Part shown: positions 1 through 6,831 of the stretch, one piece after another
Position numbering within the stretch: the first letter of the stretch is position 1
Layout of the letters: every line of letters starts with the position of its first letter
NCBI GenBank assembly: GCA_014896635.1
Contig: JADBKA010000094.1
Location: 1-17,853 of the forward strand
Direction: 5' to 3'
Length of the DNA stretch: 17,853 bases
From: Ktedonobacteraceae bacterium
GTDB lineage: Bacteria > Chloroflexota > Ktedonobacteria > Ktedonobacterales > Ktedonobacteraceae
Position numbers and translations under genes: made by a program
The notes under the pieces: model-generated
What the model saw: only the letters and a program-made list of their open reading frames with translations
What the model was told of the DNA's origin: nothing
Database searches by the model: none

Positions 1-1
1 C

Positions 2-442
2 CTCCGTTTTGACGGGTTTGGCTACACCCTGTTTGGCGTGGTGTTGGGGCAGCTGTGGGTCAATATTCCTTTTGCTGTTCTGCTTCTGGCGTCGGGATTG
101 CGTAGCGTGCCGGATGCTCTGGTCGAAGCGGCGCGTGATGTGGGGGCCACATTTCCGGTGATTTTTCTGCGCGTCCTTATGCCGTTGAATCTCTTACCCA
201 CTGTGATCGTCGCCACATTTACTGGCATTGGTATTCTGGGCAGTTTTACCATTCCGTACCTGACTGGTCCAAATGCGCCAACGCTGCTTGGAGTGACGAT
301 GACACGCTACTTCCAGGCGTTTAACCAGCCGCAGCAGGCGGCTGCGATGTCGGTGCTGGTCTTCGTGCTGGCGGCGGGCCTGGGGGCTGTATATGTCTGG
401 GCAAATGTGCCCAGCAACAGGCGAATGGGAGCGACAGGATGA
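2..442 (+). CDS. ABC transporter inner-membrane permease, PotB-like (5' truncated)
   Basis: This is the C-terminal part of a binding-protein-dependent transport permease; the reading frame is open from base 2, so the start lies upstream of the window. It carries the cytoplasmic coupling (EAA) motif near bases 127-183, reading EAARDVGATFPVIFLRVLMP, which docks on the ATPase. Hydrophobic membrane segments lie on both sides of it. The sequence style is that of the spermidine/putrescine, ferric-iron or 2-aminoethylphosphonate importers rather than sugar CUT2 permeases. Its stop overlaps the start of the next permease (ATGA at 439-442), so the two are translationally coupled and probably form a heterodimeric channel. 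The substrate cannot be read from this fragment. Confidence 0.88.
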   Translation, partial: LRFDGFGYTLFGVVLGQLWVNIPFAVLLLASGLRSVPDALVEAARDVGATFPVIFLRVLMPLNLLPTVIVATFTGIGILGSFTIPYLTGPNAPTLLGVTMTRYFQAFNQPQQAAAMSVLVFVLAAGLGAVYVWANVPSNRRMGATG

Positions 443-1347
443 ACGGCATAGAGACGATAGCAGAAAAACAGAGAATGCGTGGGCCGGCAGATCCGGCAAC
501 GATGGGGGGGATAGGTGGCCTCCCGGCTGGAACAGGTCGGGGGCGTCTGGTCAGGAGCATTATGCAGGCAGCCCTGGTAGTGACACTCGGACTATTTATT
601 CTGGGACCACTGGTGACACTCTGTATCTGGGCATTTGCCGATGCCTGGTTTTATCCGGCACTACTACCCAGAACCTGGACGCTCTCCTGGTGGAAGGAGA
701 TTCTGCTGAATGCCGATATCGGCCATTCCATTATTTTGAGCTTCCTTTTTGCGCCAGTGGTGACGGTCCTTTCGGCGATGATCTGCTTGCCGGCAGCCTA
801 TGCGTTTGCGCGTGGCCGTTTCCCAGGCCAGCGGGTCTTTCTGATCTCGCTGTTTGCCACCAATGCGTTCCCGAAAATGGGGCTGTATATCACGATGGCC
901 GGGCTGCTCTATGCCTTTGGTCTGATGAATACCTTCTGGGGGGTCGTGCTGGTGCAGATGCTCAACACCATTGTTATTATGACCTGGATTCCCACAGCAG
1001 CTTTTGCTGCCGTACCACGCGAGCTTGAAGATGCTGCGCGGGATGCAGGAGCAGGTCTCTGGACTACGTTCTGGCGTGTCACTTTCCCTCTCGCTCTGCC
1101 GGGCATCCTGGTCGCGCTCATTCTTGCGTTCCTGGCCGCCTTCGATGAAGCACAGGGAACCTTTCTGGTAGGCGCGCCGAATTATATCACGATGCCGGTA
1201 GAGATGTACACCCTGGTGACGAACTACCCACAGCAGGCAGCGGCCGTGTTCTCGATCGTACTGAGCATTCCTTCATTTGTGCTGCTGCTGCTGATTCGTC
1301 GTTCCATTACTGGCGGGTCGCTGGCTGCTGGTTTCCATCTCCACTGA
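439..1347 (+). CDS. ABC transporter inner-membrane permease, PotC/PhnV-like
   Basis: The 302-residue protein is a second permease of the same importer. A charged, glycine-rich cytoplasmic N-terminus of about 35 residues precedes roughly six membrane segments. The EAA loop is clear (EDAARDAGAGLWTTFWRVTF, near residues 195-214), followed by the usual proline-rich turn. The start at 439 is supported by the ATGA overlap with the preceding gene and by a GGGAGCG sequence just before it. The long N-terminal extension is slightly unusual. By family knowledge, two different permeases plus an ATPase dimer form an importer for small charged molecules such as polyamines, ferric iron or phosphonates. Sequence alone does not decide among these. 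Confidence 0.9.
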   Translation: MNGIETIAEKQRMRGPADPATMGGIGGLPAGTGRGRLVRSIMQAALVVTLGLFILGPLVTLCIWAFADAWFYPALLPRTWTLSWWKEILLNADIGHSIILSFLFAPVVTVLSAMICLPAAYAFARGRFPGQRVFLISLFATNAFPKMGLYITMAGLLYAFGLMNTFWGVVLVQMLNTIVIMTWIPTAAFAAVPRELEDAARDAGAGLWTTFWRVTFPLALPGILVALILAFLAAFDEAQGTFLVGAPNYITMPVEMYTLVTNYPQQAAAVFSIVLSIPSFVLLLLIRRSITGGSLAAGFHLH

Positions 1348-1368
1348 TAACAACTCGACTGAGAAGGC

Positions 1369-1388
1369 GAAAGTAGTAGAAAGTAGTA
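1369..1388 (+). repeat. Exact 10-bp tandem duplication abutting a start codon
   Basis: GAAAGTAGTA occurs twice head to tail, and the last A is the first base of the ATG of the ATPase gene. The only purine-rich Shine-Dalgarno candidate (GAGAAGG, 1361-1367) therefore lies about 20 nt from the start. With a single copy it would lie about 10 nt away. The effect on translation is inference. Confidence 0.8.
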
Positions 1389-2467
1389 TGGCACGACTGG
1401 TACTTGATCAGGTGGTCAAATATCTGGGCGGCAGGCCGGTGGTCAGGGAACTGGATTTAGCTATCGAGAGCGGCGAGTTGATCTGTCTGCTCGGTCCTTC
1501 TGGCTGTGGCAAAACGACGACCTTGCGCATGATCGCTGGCTTTCTCGTCCCGGATCGCGGTCGGATTCTGCTTGATGACAAACCGATTACACATCTGCCA
1601 CCGGAGAGACGTCCGACGGCGATGGTGTTTCAGCAATATGCGCTCTGGCCGCATATGGATGTGTTCCACAATATTGCCTTTGGTTTGCAGTTACGCAGGC
1701 TCTCCCGACAGCAGGTGCGTGACCGTGTACACAATGTACTGAAACTCGTGCGTCTGGAGGGGTATGAACGTGCGTATCCAGCGCATCTCTCCGGCGGACA
1801 GCAGCAGCGGGTGGCGCTGGCACGCGCGCTGGTGCTGGAGCCACACCTGCTGTTGCTGGATGAGCCGCTGAGCAACCTGGATACGAGGCTGCGCGAACAG
1901 GTGCGCGAAGAGATCCGGGAGATTCAGCTGCGCGTCGGTATTACGACCATCTTTGTGACACATGATCAGGATGAGGCACTCTCCATCTCGGATCGTGTGG
2001 CGGTAATGGCCGAGGGACGGCTGGAGCAGTATGCAGCGCCGGATGTGCTCTATAGGGAGCCGGCAACACTCTTTGTGGCGAGCTTTATCGGCACAATGAA
2101 TATATATAGCGGAACGCTGTGTGGCCAGGCGGTAGAAATAGATGGCACTCCGGTTCCCTGTCAACAATATGTCGCACCAGGCAATGGCCCCGTTGAGATT
2201 GCCGTTCGCCCGGAGGATGTTCGTCTGACTGCCGATGAAAACGCAGGAGTTGTGAGCAGGCTCAAACAGCGTATTCCCCGAGGACACTACCAGGAACTGG
2301 TCCTGGCTGCTCCTTTCGGGAGCGTCCGGGCTTTCGTGGGCAACGATGTCACGATAGATGAGCAGGTGCGGTTCTTTTTCCAGCATGTCCTGGTTTACCG
2401 GAAAGGGTCGCTGATACGTGAAACGGTAAGTCAACGTGTAAGAGGAGACAGCAAGGAAATTGACTGA
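1388..2467 (+). CDS. ABC transporter ATPase, PotA/UgpC/FbpC-like
   Basis: The 359-residue protein is the ATPase that energises the two permeases encoded just upstream. Walker A is GPSGCGKTT at residues 36-44, the Q-loop FQQ at 81-83, the signature LSGGQQQRVALARA at 134-147, Walker B LLLLDEP at 154-160, and the switch histidine H192 lies in VTHDQDEA. A C-terminal portion from about residue 235, with the motif IAVRPEDVRL (271-280), is a TOBE-like regulatory domain as in PotA, UgpC and MalK. All catalytic motifs are intact. The ribosome-binding site is weak and is displaced by a 10-bp tandem duplication. The next gene starts 9 bases downstream, so they are probably co-transcribed. Confidence 0.95.
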   Translation: MARLVLDQVVKYLGGRPVVRELDLAIESGELICLLGPSGCGKTTTLRMIAGFLVPDRGRILLDDKPITHLPPERRPTAMVFQQYALWPHMDVFHNIAFGLQLRRLSRQQVRDRVHNVLKLVRLEGYERAYPAHLSGGQQQRVALARALVLEPHLLLLDEPLSNLDTRLREQVREEIREIQLRVGITTIFVTHDQDEALSISDRVAVMAEGRLEQYAAPDVLYREPATLFVASFIGTMNIYSGTLCGQAVEIDGTPVPCQQYVAPGNGPVEIAVRPEDVRLTADENAGVVSRLKQRIPRGHYQELVLAAPFGSVRAFVGNDVTIDEQVRFFFQHVLVYRKGSLIRETVSQRVRGDSKEID

Positions 2468-2476
2468 GGAGATACA

Positions 2477-3253
2477 ATGCAAAGTGTGATTGCTTATTTC
2501 CAGCAGTATCATGCCATCACCTGCGCGGGTGATCTCACCTGGGCGCATGCCGTCAATAGCCGGGAGAAGCTGAAAGTCGCTTTGCACAATTCCCAGGTGA
2601 TGATCGTCGAGTCGGATATCCTGCGTACGAAAAAAGGGGAGATCATCGCAGCCCATCCGCCGGAGAACCAGAGCGATCTCAACTTTGAGCGGCTGCTCGA
2701 AGCGATAGCCGCCTTTCCTCTGCATGGCCTCAAGCTCGATTTCAAAGATCCCGCAGCGGTTCTGCCCTGCCTGGAGAGGCTGCGCGACTGTCAATTACAG
2801 CAGCCCGTGCTGCTTAATGCCGACATTTTGACGGCTAACGGGGCCGTGCGTTCACCTTTCAACCCGGCCGAATTCCTGGAGCTATGCTGCCACCTGTATC
2901 CCCGTGGTCTCCTCTCCATCGGCTGGACAACACGCCACGCTCCACTTTCTTCCTATACCCGGAAGAATATTGAAGAGATGCTCGCACTCTGTGAGCAGTA
3001 TGCACTACGGCAGGTGACGTTCCCTGTCAGAGCTTCTCTCTTACCGTCTGGCTGGCAGCACGTTGCCAGACTCCTGTGGCAAGAGGGCTACACTCTTACT
3101 ATCTGGAGTGGTGGCCCACTCGAAAAAAGGCTCCAGGACTGGCTGCGACGGTATACCAGTCCTGCCCGAACTTGCTATGATTGTACGGATGAGCAGGGCT
3201 GGCCATTCAGGGTCAGCTCATACGCTTGCTACTCGGCAGAGAATCATACTTGA
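2477..3253 (+). CDS. FAM151/menorin-like (DUF2181) protein, PLC-like phosphodiesterase fold
   Basis: The 258-residue protein has no signal peptide or membrane segment. It matches the FAM151/menorin (DUF2181) pattern as I know it: TWAHAVNS (21-28), ESD (45-47), GEIIAAHPPENQSDL (54-68), GLKLDFK (84-90), LLNADIL (112-118) and LSIGWTT (146-152). H24, E45/D47 and H60 are spaced like the His, Glu-x-Asp and His of glycerophosphodiester phosphodiesterases, which share the PLC-like TIM-barrel fold. This suggests a metal- or phosphodiester-binding site, but activity has not been inferred from homology to a characterised enzyme. The start has a good AGGAGA site (2468-2473), and the gene follows the ATPase by 9 bases. 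A cytoplasmic phosphodiesterase processing the imported substrate, as UgpQ does in ugp operons, is a plausible role. Confidence 0.75.
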   Translation: MQSVIAYFQQYHAITCAGDLTWAHAVNSREKLKVALHNSQVMIVESDILRTKKGEIIAAHPPENQSDLNFERLLEAIAAFPLHGLKLDFKDPAAVLPCLERLRDCQLQQPVLLNADILTANGAVRSPFNPAEFLELCCHLYPRGLLSIGWTTRHAPLSSYTRKNIEEMLALCEQYALRQVTFPVRASLLPSGWQHVARLLWQEGYTLTIWSGGPLEKRLQDWLRRYTSPARTCYDCTDEQGWPFRVSSYACYSAENHT

Positions 3254-3321
3254 GAATGGTTCCCTCCGAGAGAAAGCTTGAAACGCTCCTCCTGGACTGT
3301 CAGGCCAGGCGTCAAAGGCGG

Positions 3322-3366
3322 AGAGGCAGCAGAGGCAGCAGAGGCAGCAGAGGCAGCAGAGGCAGC
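3322..3366. repeat. Five perfect copies of a 9-bp tandem repeat (AGAGGCAGC)
   Basis: Five uninterrupted identical units of AGAGGCAGC end three bases before a TTGACA -35 box. Because the unit is a multiple of three, the repeat reads as Ala-Ala-Ser on the minus strand, but no credible gene uses that frame. Perfect identity between copies points to recent slippage-driven expansion, so copy number may vary between strains. Confidence 0.95.
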
Positions 3367-3369
3367 CCC

Positions 3370-3399
3370 TTGACAATCCCTTTTCTCTTCGGGTACATT
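3370..3399 (+). promoter_or_regulatory. Candidate sigma-70-type promoter TTGACA-N18-TACATT
   Basis: A perfect -35 hexamer (3370-3375) is followed after 18 bases by TACATT (3394-3399), which matches TATAAT at four of six positions. The predicted start point, near 3406, lies just before the dyad at 3410. It would drive the Tat-type binding protein and the importer downstream. Confidence 0.5.
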
Positions 3400-3409
3400 T
3401 AGCTCAAAG

Positions 3410-3429
3410 TTGTGGGAGCCTTCCCACAA
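3410..3429. promoter_or_regulatory. Perfect 8-bp dyad just downstream of a predicted start site
   Basis: TTGTGGGA and TCCCACAA form a perfect inverted repeat around the four-base loop GCCT. No U-tract follows, so a classical terminator is unlikely. Its position at about +4 to +24 of the candidate promoter fits an operator or a 5'-end mRNA hairpin. It could also mark the end of the upstream operon. Confidence 0.5.
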
Positions 3430-3544
3430 AGCAAGCGTTTATTTCGCGTGTGGTGCTTTCGTTTAAAAAGAGAGGAGATGGTATATTATACGCTTGATAG
3501 CAGTCGGGCTGTGTGCTCTTGTGCTCTTTGCTCGTTGTAGAGTG

Positions 3545-3553
3545 TGCTATACT
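3545..3553 (+). promoter_or_regulatory. Candidate extended -10 promoter (TGC-TATACT)
   Basis: TGCTATACT matches the extended -10 consensus (TGnTATAAT) with one mismatch, and no good -35 box is needed for this class. It would give a leader of about 150 nt in front of the binding-protein gene and could be a second promoter for that operon. Confidence 0.35.
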
Positions 3554-3664
3554 GGAGCACTACAGTCAGTGTTTTGGCCCTGATTCACAGTGTATTGCTT
3601 TCGTAGGTGGCGCCTCCAGGAAGGAGCGCATTTGAGCAACCGTCGGTAAGCCTGCTCTGTCCCA

Positions 3665-3681
3665 TTGCCGGGACCCGGCAA
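3665..3681 (+). promoter_or_regulatory. Leader hairpin before the binding-protein ribosome-binding site
   Basis: TTGCCGG and CCGGCAA form a 7-bp GC-rich stem with a tight GAC loop, 14 bases before the Shine-Dalgarno-like AAGGGTGAG. It may stabilise the mRNA or affect initiation. No alternative antiterminator pairing was identified. Confidence 0.4.
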
Positions 3682-3709
3682 ACCGAAGAGTGAAAAGGGT
3701 GAGTACTTT

Positions 3710-4801
3710 ATGGAAGAGATGCAGACTGGCACGAACGCCAGCATATTTGCAACGCAGCAACTTAACCGCCGTCAATTCCTGACAGGAGCGGCAGGCTTTG
3801 CCGCTGCTGTCGCCTCTGGTAGTTCTCTCCTCGCCGCCTGCGGCGGGACGGCACCCGCGCCTTCTGGCGGAGGGAGCACAGGTGGCGCAGGTAACAAGAA
3901 GTACACCATCGCGCTGATTATTGGCGTCAAAGGCGATGCATTCTACGTCACCATGCAGAAAGGTGCCCAGGAGCAGGCAGCTAAACTGGGAGTCAGGCTG
4001 CTGGTGGACGGCCCCAATCAATGGAATCCCGCTCTACAAACGCCCATCGTTGATGCCATGATCTCCCGCAAAGTCGATGCCATCATCATTGCCGCCAACG
4101 ATAAGCAGGCTATGATTGCGCCACTCCAGCGGGCAAACGATGCAGGCATCAAGGTTATTTCCGTCGATACTTATATAGGTGATGGAGACTATGAAAAAGG
4201 GCCTGTGACTTTTCCCCTCTCCTACATTGGATCGGATAATGTACAGGGTGGGAAAATTGCCGGTGAGGCGCTGATCAAAGCAATTGGTGGTAAAGGTAAG
4301 CTCTATATACAAAACACAGTAGCCGGCACCAGCACAACTGACCAGCGGGTGCAGGGCTGTAAAGAGGCCATTCAGGCTACCAATGGCGCTGTAACTCTGG
4401 TTGGCCTTGACTACAACGGCGATAGCTCTGCGAAAGCTGCACAGCAGACGGCAGCTCTCTTGCAGCGTGTGCCTGACCTGTCGGGCATTTTCGGCACCAA
4501 CCTTTTTAGCGCAGAGGGTGCTGCCCAGGCTGTCAAGAACGCGAACAAGCAAGGAACCATCAAGATTGCGAACTTCGACGCGCCCGAACAGGCCATCGCT
4601 GATTTGCGCAGCGGTGTAGTGGACATTGTGATTGCGCAAAAGCCGGCTGAGATGGGATCGACAGCCGTTCAATATGCCCTTGATGCGCTTAACGGTAATA
4701 TGGCGAACGTGAAAAAACGCTTTGCAACCGGCTACGTCGTTATTGATAAAAATAACGTGGACAGCCCGGAGGCCCAGGCTGCGATCTACAAGAGCAGTTA
4801 A
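3710..4801 (+). CDS. Sugar ABC transporter substrate-binding lipoprotein, RbsB/FrcB-like, Tat-type signal
   Basis: The 363-residue protein is a type-1 periplasmic-binding-fold protein of the CUT2 (ribose, fructose, xylose) group. It captures sugar at the cell surface for the permease and ATPase that follow. The N-terminus has a twin-arginine motif (NRRQFLTG, residues 19-26), a hydrophobic stretch and a lipobox LAAC with Cys44, then a Gly/Ser/Pro linker. The mature part begins with KKYTIALIIGVKGDAFYVTM, typical of ribose-binding proteins. Other family hallmarks include YIGSDNVQGGKIAGEAL and LDYNGDSSAKAAQQTAALLQ. The ATG at 3710 was chosen because AAGGGTGAG precedes it at proper spacing and translation from it places the Tat motif near the N-terminus. 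The in-frame TTG at 3665 would initiate inside a hairpin. The exact sugar cannot be told. Confidence 0.92.
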   Translation: MEEMQTGTNASIFATQQLNRRQFLTGAAGFAAAVASGSSLLAACGGTAPAPSGGGSTGGAGNKKYTIALIIGVKGDAFYVTMQKGAQEQAAKLGVRLLVDGPNQWNPALQTPIVDAMISRKVDAIIIAANDKQAMIAPLQRANDAGIKVISVDTYIGDGDYEKGPVTFPLSYIGSDNVQGGKIAGEALIKAIGGKGKLYIQNTVAGTSTTDQRVQGCKEAIQATNGAVTLVGLDYNGDSSAKAAQQTAALLQRVPDLSGIFGTNLFSAEGAAQAVKNANKQGTIKIANFDAPEQAIADLRSGVVDIVIAQKPAEMGSTAVQYALDALNGNMANVKKRFATGYVVIDKNNVDSPEAQAAIYKSS

Positions 4802-4829
4802 TCGAAACCGCAAGAGGTGGAGATCCGCG

Positions 4830-4850
4830 CCAGCGCGTGGAACGCGCTGG
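4830..4850 (+). promoter_or_regulatory. Hairpin between binding-protein and permease genes
   Basis: CCAGCGCG and CGCGCTGG form a perfect 8-bp stem with the loop TGGAA. No U-tract follows. Hairpins in this position are common in binding-protein operons, where they protect the upstream mRNA so that more binding protein than permease is made; that role here is inferred. The stem covers the in-frame GTG at 4837, which argues against its use as a start. Confidence 0.6.
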
Positions 4851-4899
4851 AGATGCGGCGACCACCTCTATGGTTGCTGGTATCGCTGGAGTTTGTGCT

Positions 4900-5970
4900 A
4901 TGAGAGTAGCGATTCCTTTGACGCGACAGGCGCGCCGTTCGCTTATCCTGGTCAGCCGGTTCTGGGCCTGGGTTTTCCTGTTGTTGCTTGTCGTGTTTTT
5001 CTCGCTGACTGGGCATGGCTTCTTTGACCTGTTCAACTTTCAGAACATCGGCGCCAATATGGCAATTTTGATGATCATGGCGCTGGGACAGACGTTTGTG
5101 ATTATCTCAGGAGGCATTGACCTCTCTACCGGTTTTGTCACCGGTCTTGCCTCCGTTGCCAGTGCAATGGCGATGATGCGCCTCTTTCCTGCTGCGCCTT
5201 TGCCGCTGGTTGCGCTGCTGGGGCTGGCGGGCGGTGTGCTGGCCGGGGTGATTGCCGGTCTGATCAATGGCGTGATGATTGGTCGTCTGCGCGTGCCGCC
5301 TTTCATCGTCACGTTGGGGATGCTTGGCATTGCGCGGGGGATCGGCTTTATTCTCTCCGGCGGGCAGCCCATCGCGGTGTTGATCAACGGCATTGGGCAG
5401 CTTGGCAATGGCTATCTTGCCTACTATATTCCGACCGTCGGGTTCACTTTCTTTAGCATTCCTAAAGACCTGCACGGCGTCAGCCAGCGCGAAATCATTG
5501 GCATTCTGCCGTATCCTCTGATTTTGATGGTGCTGCTTATCGTCATCTGCTACTGGCTGCTGGCGCATACGCGCTTTGGTCAGCACACCTATGCGATTGG
5601 GGGCAATCGTGAGGCCGCGCTGCGGGCCGGTATTCCTGTGGTTTCGCATACGATCAAGGTATACATGCTCTCCTCTTTCCTGGCGGCGCTGGCGGGTGTG
5701 CTTGCCACGCTGCGCTTCTCCAACGGGGCGGCAGATGTCGGTGATGCACTCCTGCTTGATTCTATTGCTGCGGTCGTGATTGGTGGCGCATCCCTGTTTG
5801 GGGGAGAGGGGACAATCATTGGCACGGTGATCGGGGGGTTGATCCTGGCGGTGATTCAGAACGGGCTGGTGATCCTGGGCATTGATGCGTTCTGGCAGTT
5901 TGTGGCGGTAGGCATGATCATCATTCTGGCGGTTCTGGTAGATCAGGCGAAGGCACGCATCACTGAGTGA
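4900..5970 (+). CDS. Sugar ABC transporter permease, RbsC/FrcC-like (CUT2)
   Basis: The 356-residue integral membrane protein forms the sugar channel of this importer. A short basic N-terminus (about residues 9-20) leads into the first membrane helix. The family motif GGIDLSTG lies at 71-78, and many hydrophobic segments follow, with a polar loop near residues 170-205 as in fructose-type permeases. The C-terminal half includes the usual AAVVIGGASLFGGEGTIIG stretch. I chose ATG 4900, which has a GGAG eight bases upstream. The in-frame GTG at 4837 lacks a ribosome-binding site and lies in a hairpin. This is the only permease gene in the operon, so it probably works as a homodimer. Confidence 0.9.
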   Translation: MRVAIPLTRQARRSLILVSRFWAWVFLLLLVVFFSLTGHGFFDLFNFQNIGANMAILMIMALGQTFVIISGGIDLSTGFVTGLASVASAMAMMRLFPAAPLPLVALLGLAGGVLAGVIAGLINGVMIGRLRVPPFIVTLGMLGIARGIGFILSGGQPIAVLINGIGQLGNGYLAYYIPTVGFTFFSIPKDLHGVSQREIIGILPYPLILMVLLIVICYWLLAHTRFGQHTYAIGGNREAALRAGIPVVSHTIKVYMLSSFLAALAGVLATLRFSNGAADVGDALLLDSIAAVVIGGASLFGGEGTIIGTVIGGLILAVIQNGLVILGIDAFWQFVAVGMIIILAVLVDQAKARITE

Positions 5971-5985
5971 GGGGAGGAAGAACTC

Positions 5986-6801
5986 GTGGCAGCTACACAA
6001 CCCATCTTGCAGGTGAAAGATCTCTCCAGGCATTTTGGTGGTCTGGTGGCCGTCGATCGAGTGAGCCTGGAGGTTCATGCCGGCGAGGTTGTAGGATTAC
6101 TTGGCGATAACGGCGCCGGGAAATCGACGCTGATTAAAATGATCTCCGGTGTCTATCAGCCCAGTGGTGGACAGATCCTCTTCGACGGGCGTGAGGTGAG
6201 TTTTGCCTCGCCGTTAGAGGCGCGTCGCCTGGGCATTGAGACGATCTACCAGGATCTGGCCCTTTGCGAGAATCTGGATGCGGGCGCCAATATCTTCCTG
6301 GGACGCGAGCCGCGCCGCCGCTTTCTGGGCGTGTTCGAGTACCTGGATCGCCCGTACATCTACAAAGAGGCCCGTAAGGTACTCGATCAGTTGGATATCC
6401 GCATTCCAGACCTGCGCCGGCCCATTCGCCTGCTTTCCGGCGGTCAGCGCCAGGCGGTAGCTATCGCGCGCGCCGTCTACTGGAACGCGCGCCTGATGAT
6501 TATGGACGAGCCAACTGCTGCACTGGGCATTCCAGAACAGATGAAAGTGCTGGCCCTGGTGCGCACACTGCGCGAGCGTGGCGTGCCAGTTATTATCATC
6601 AGCCACAACTTGCAGGATGTTTTTGCGGTGGCGGATCGCATCATTGTCATGCGGCGTGGTCGCAAGGTTGGAGAGCGTCCTGCCGCCGCGACGAATCACA
6701 GCGAGATTGTCGGTCTGATGGTCGGCGCCGACACCGATGAGCAGATCGAGAGTGATGATGCCGGCGCCTCGTCTCATGGGTCGGTAATCAATGCCGAATG
6801 A
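5986..6801 (+). CDS. Sugar ABC transporter ATPase, single-domain (FrcA-like)
   Basis: The 271-residue protein has one ABC domain, so it must dimerise; most CUT2 ATPases are fused doubles of about 500 residues. Walker A is GDNGAGKST (40-48), the Q-loop IYQD (87-90), the signature LSGGQRQAVAIARA (150-163), Walker B LMIMDEPT (170-177), and the switch histidine H207 lies in ISHN. The start is GTG 5986, directly behind a strong GGGGAGGAAG site and 15 bases after the permease stop. The short C-terminal tail after the domain is acidic. It energises the permease encoded just upstream. Fructose-type FrcBCA systems have the same three-gene architecture. Confidence 0.92.
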   Translation: MAATQPILQVKDLSRHFGGLVAVDRVSLEVHAGEVVGLLGDNGAGKSTLIKMISGVYQPSGGQILFDGREVSFASPLEARRLGIETIYQDLALCENLDAGANIFLGREPRRRFLGVFEYLDRPYIYKEARKVLDQLDIRIPDLRRPIRLLSGGQRQAVAIARAVYWNARLMIMDEPTAALGIPEQMKVLALVRTLRERGVPVIIISHNLQDVFAVADRIIVMRRGRKVGERPAAATNHSEIVGLMVGADTDEQIESDDAGASSHGSVINAE

Positions 6802-6805
6802 CAAA

Positions 6806-6818
6806 GCAAAATATTTGC
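6806..6818. terminator. Weak hairpin in a 30-base convergent gap
   Basis: GCAAA-ATA-TTTGC forms a 5-bp stem between the converging ATPase and shikimate-dehydrogenase-like genes. A pyrimidine-rich stretch follows on the plus strand. The stem is short and the loop has only three bases, so I offer it only as a candidate bidirectional terminator. Confidence 0.2.
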
Positions 6819-6831
6819 CTTTCTGCCGTGC

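Larger units (their letters stand above)
3254..3709. other. 456-base non-coding region: repeat, promoters and long leader
   Basis: I see no credible gene here. In order it holds a 9-bp tandem repeat (3322-3366), a TTGACA promoter (3370-3399), an 8-bp-stem dyad (3410-3429), a small AT-rich palindrome GTATATTATAC (3481-3491), an extended -10 box (3545-3553) and a hairpin close to the ribosome-binding site (3665-3681). Transcription from the first promoter would give a leader of about 300 nt before the binding-protein gene. The leader does not match a riboswitch class I recognise. No strong terminator with a U-tract was seen behind the preceding operon. Confidence 0.7.

Noticed and set aside
393..1028. 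Open frame on the plus strand overlapping the second permease
   Set aside because: It is an out-of-frame shadow with no motif, while the permease frame has the EAA loop and membrane segments.
1691..2794. Long open frame on the minus strand (about 367 codons)
   Set aside because: It is antisense to the ATPase and the DUF2181-like gene, shows no family motif, and those plus-strand genes carry intact conserved motifs.
3322..3366. CRISPR-like array
   Set aside because: The units are 9 bp with no spacers, so it is a simple tandem repeat. No cas genes are present.
3244..3429. Small minus-strand frame with Ala-Ala-Ser repeats
   Set aside because: It is only the translation of the 9-bp tandem repeat and its flanks, and nothing in it resembles a real protein.
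3665..3709. TTG start adding 15 residues to the Tat-type binding protein
   Set aside because: The TTG lies inside a hairpin and lacks a ribosome-binding site. ATG 3710 has AAGGGTGAG and a proper Tat signal spacing.
3430..3709. Known riboswitch in the leader of the first importer
   Set aside because: I looked for cobalamin, TPP, SAM, glycine, c-di-GMP and guanidine core motifs and found no convincing match.
4837..4899. GTG start adding 21 residues to the first CUT2 permease
   Set aside because: It lies in the hairpin at 4830-4850 without a ribosome-binding site, and the extra residues do not look like a permease N-terminus.
5107..6078. Long open frame on the minus strand (about 323 codons)
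   Set aside because: It is antisense to the CUT2 permease. The translation is rich in His, Gln, Arg and Asn as expected from the complement of a hydrophobic gene, with no recognisable domain.
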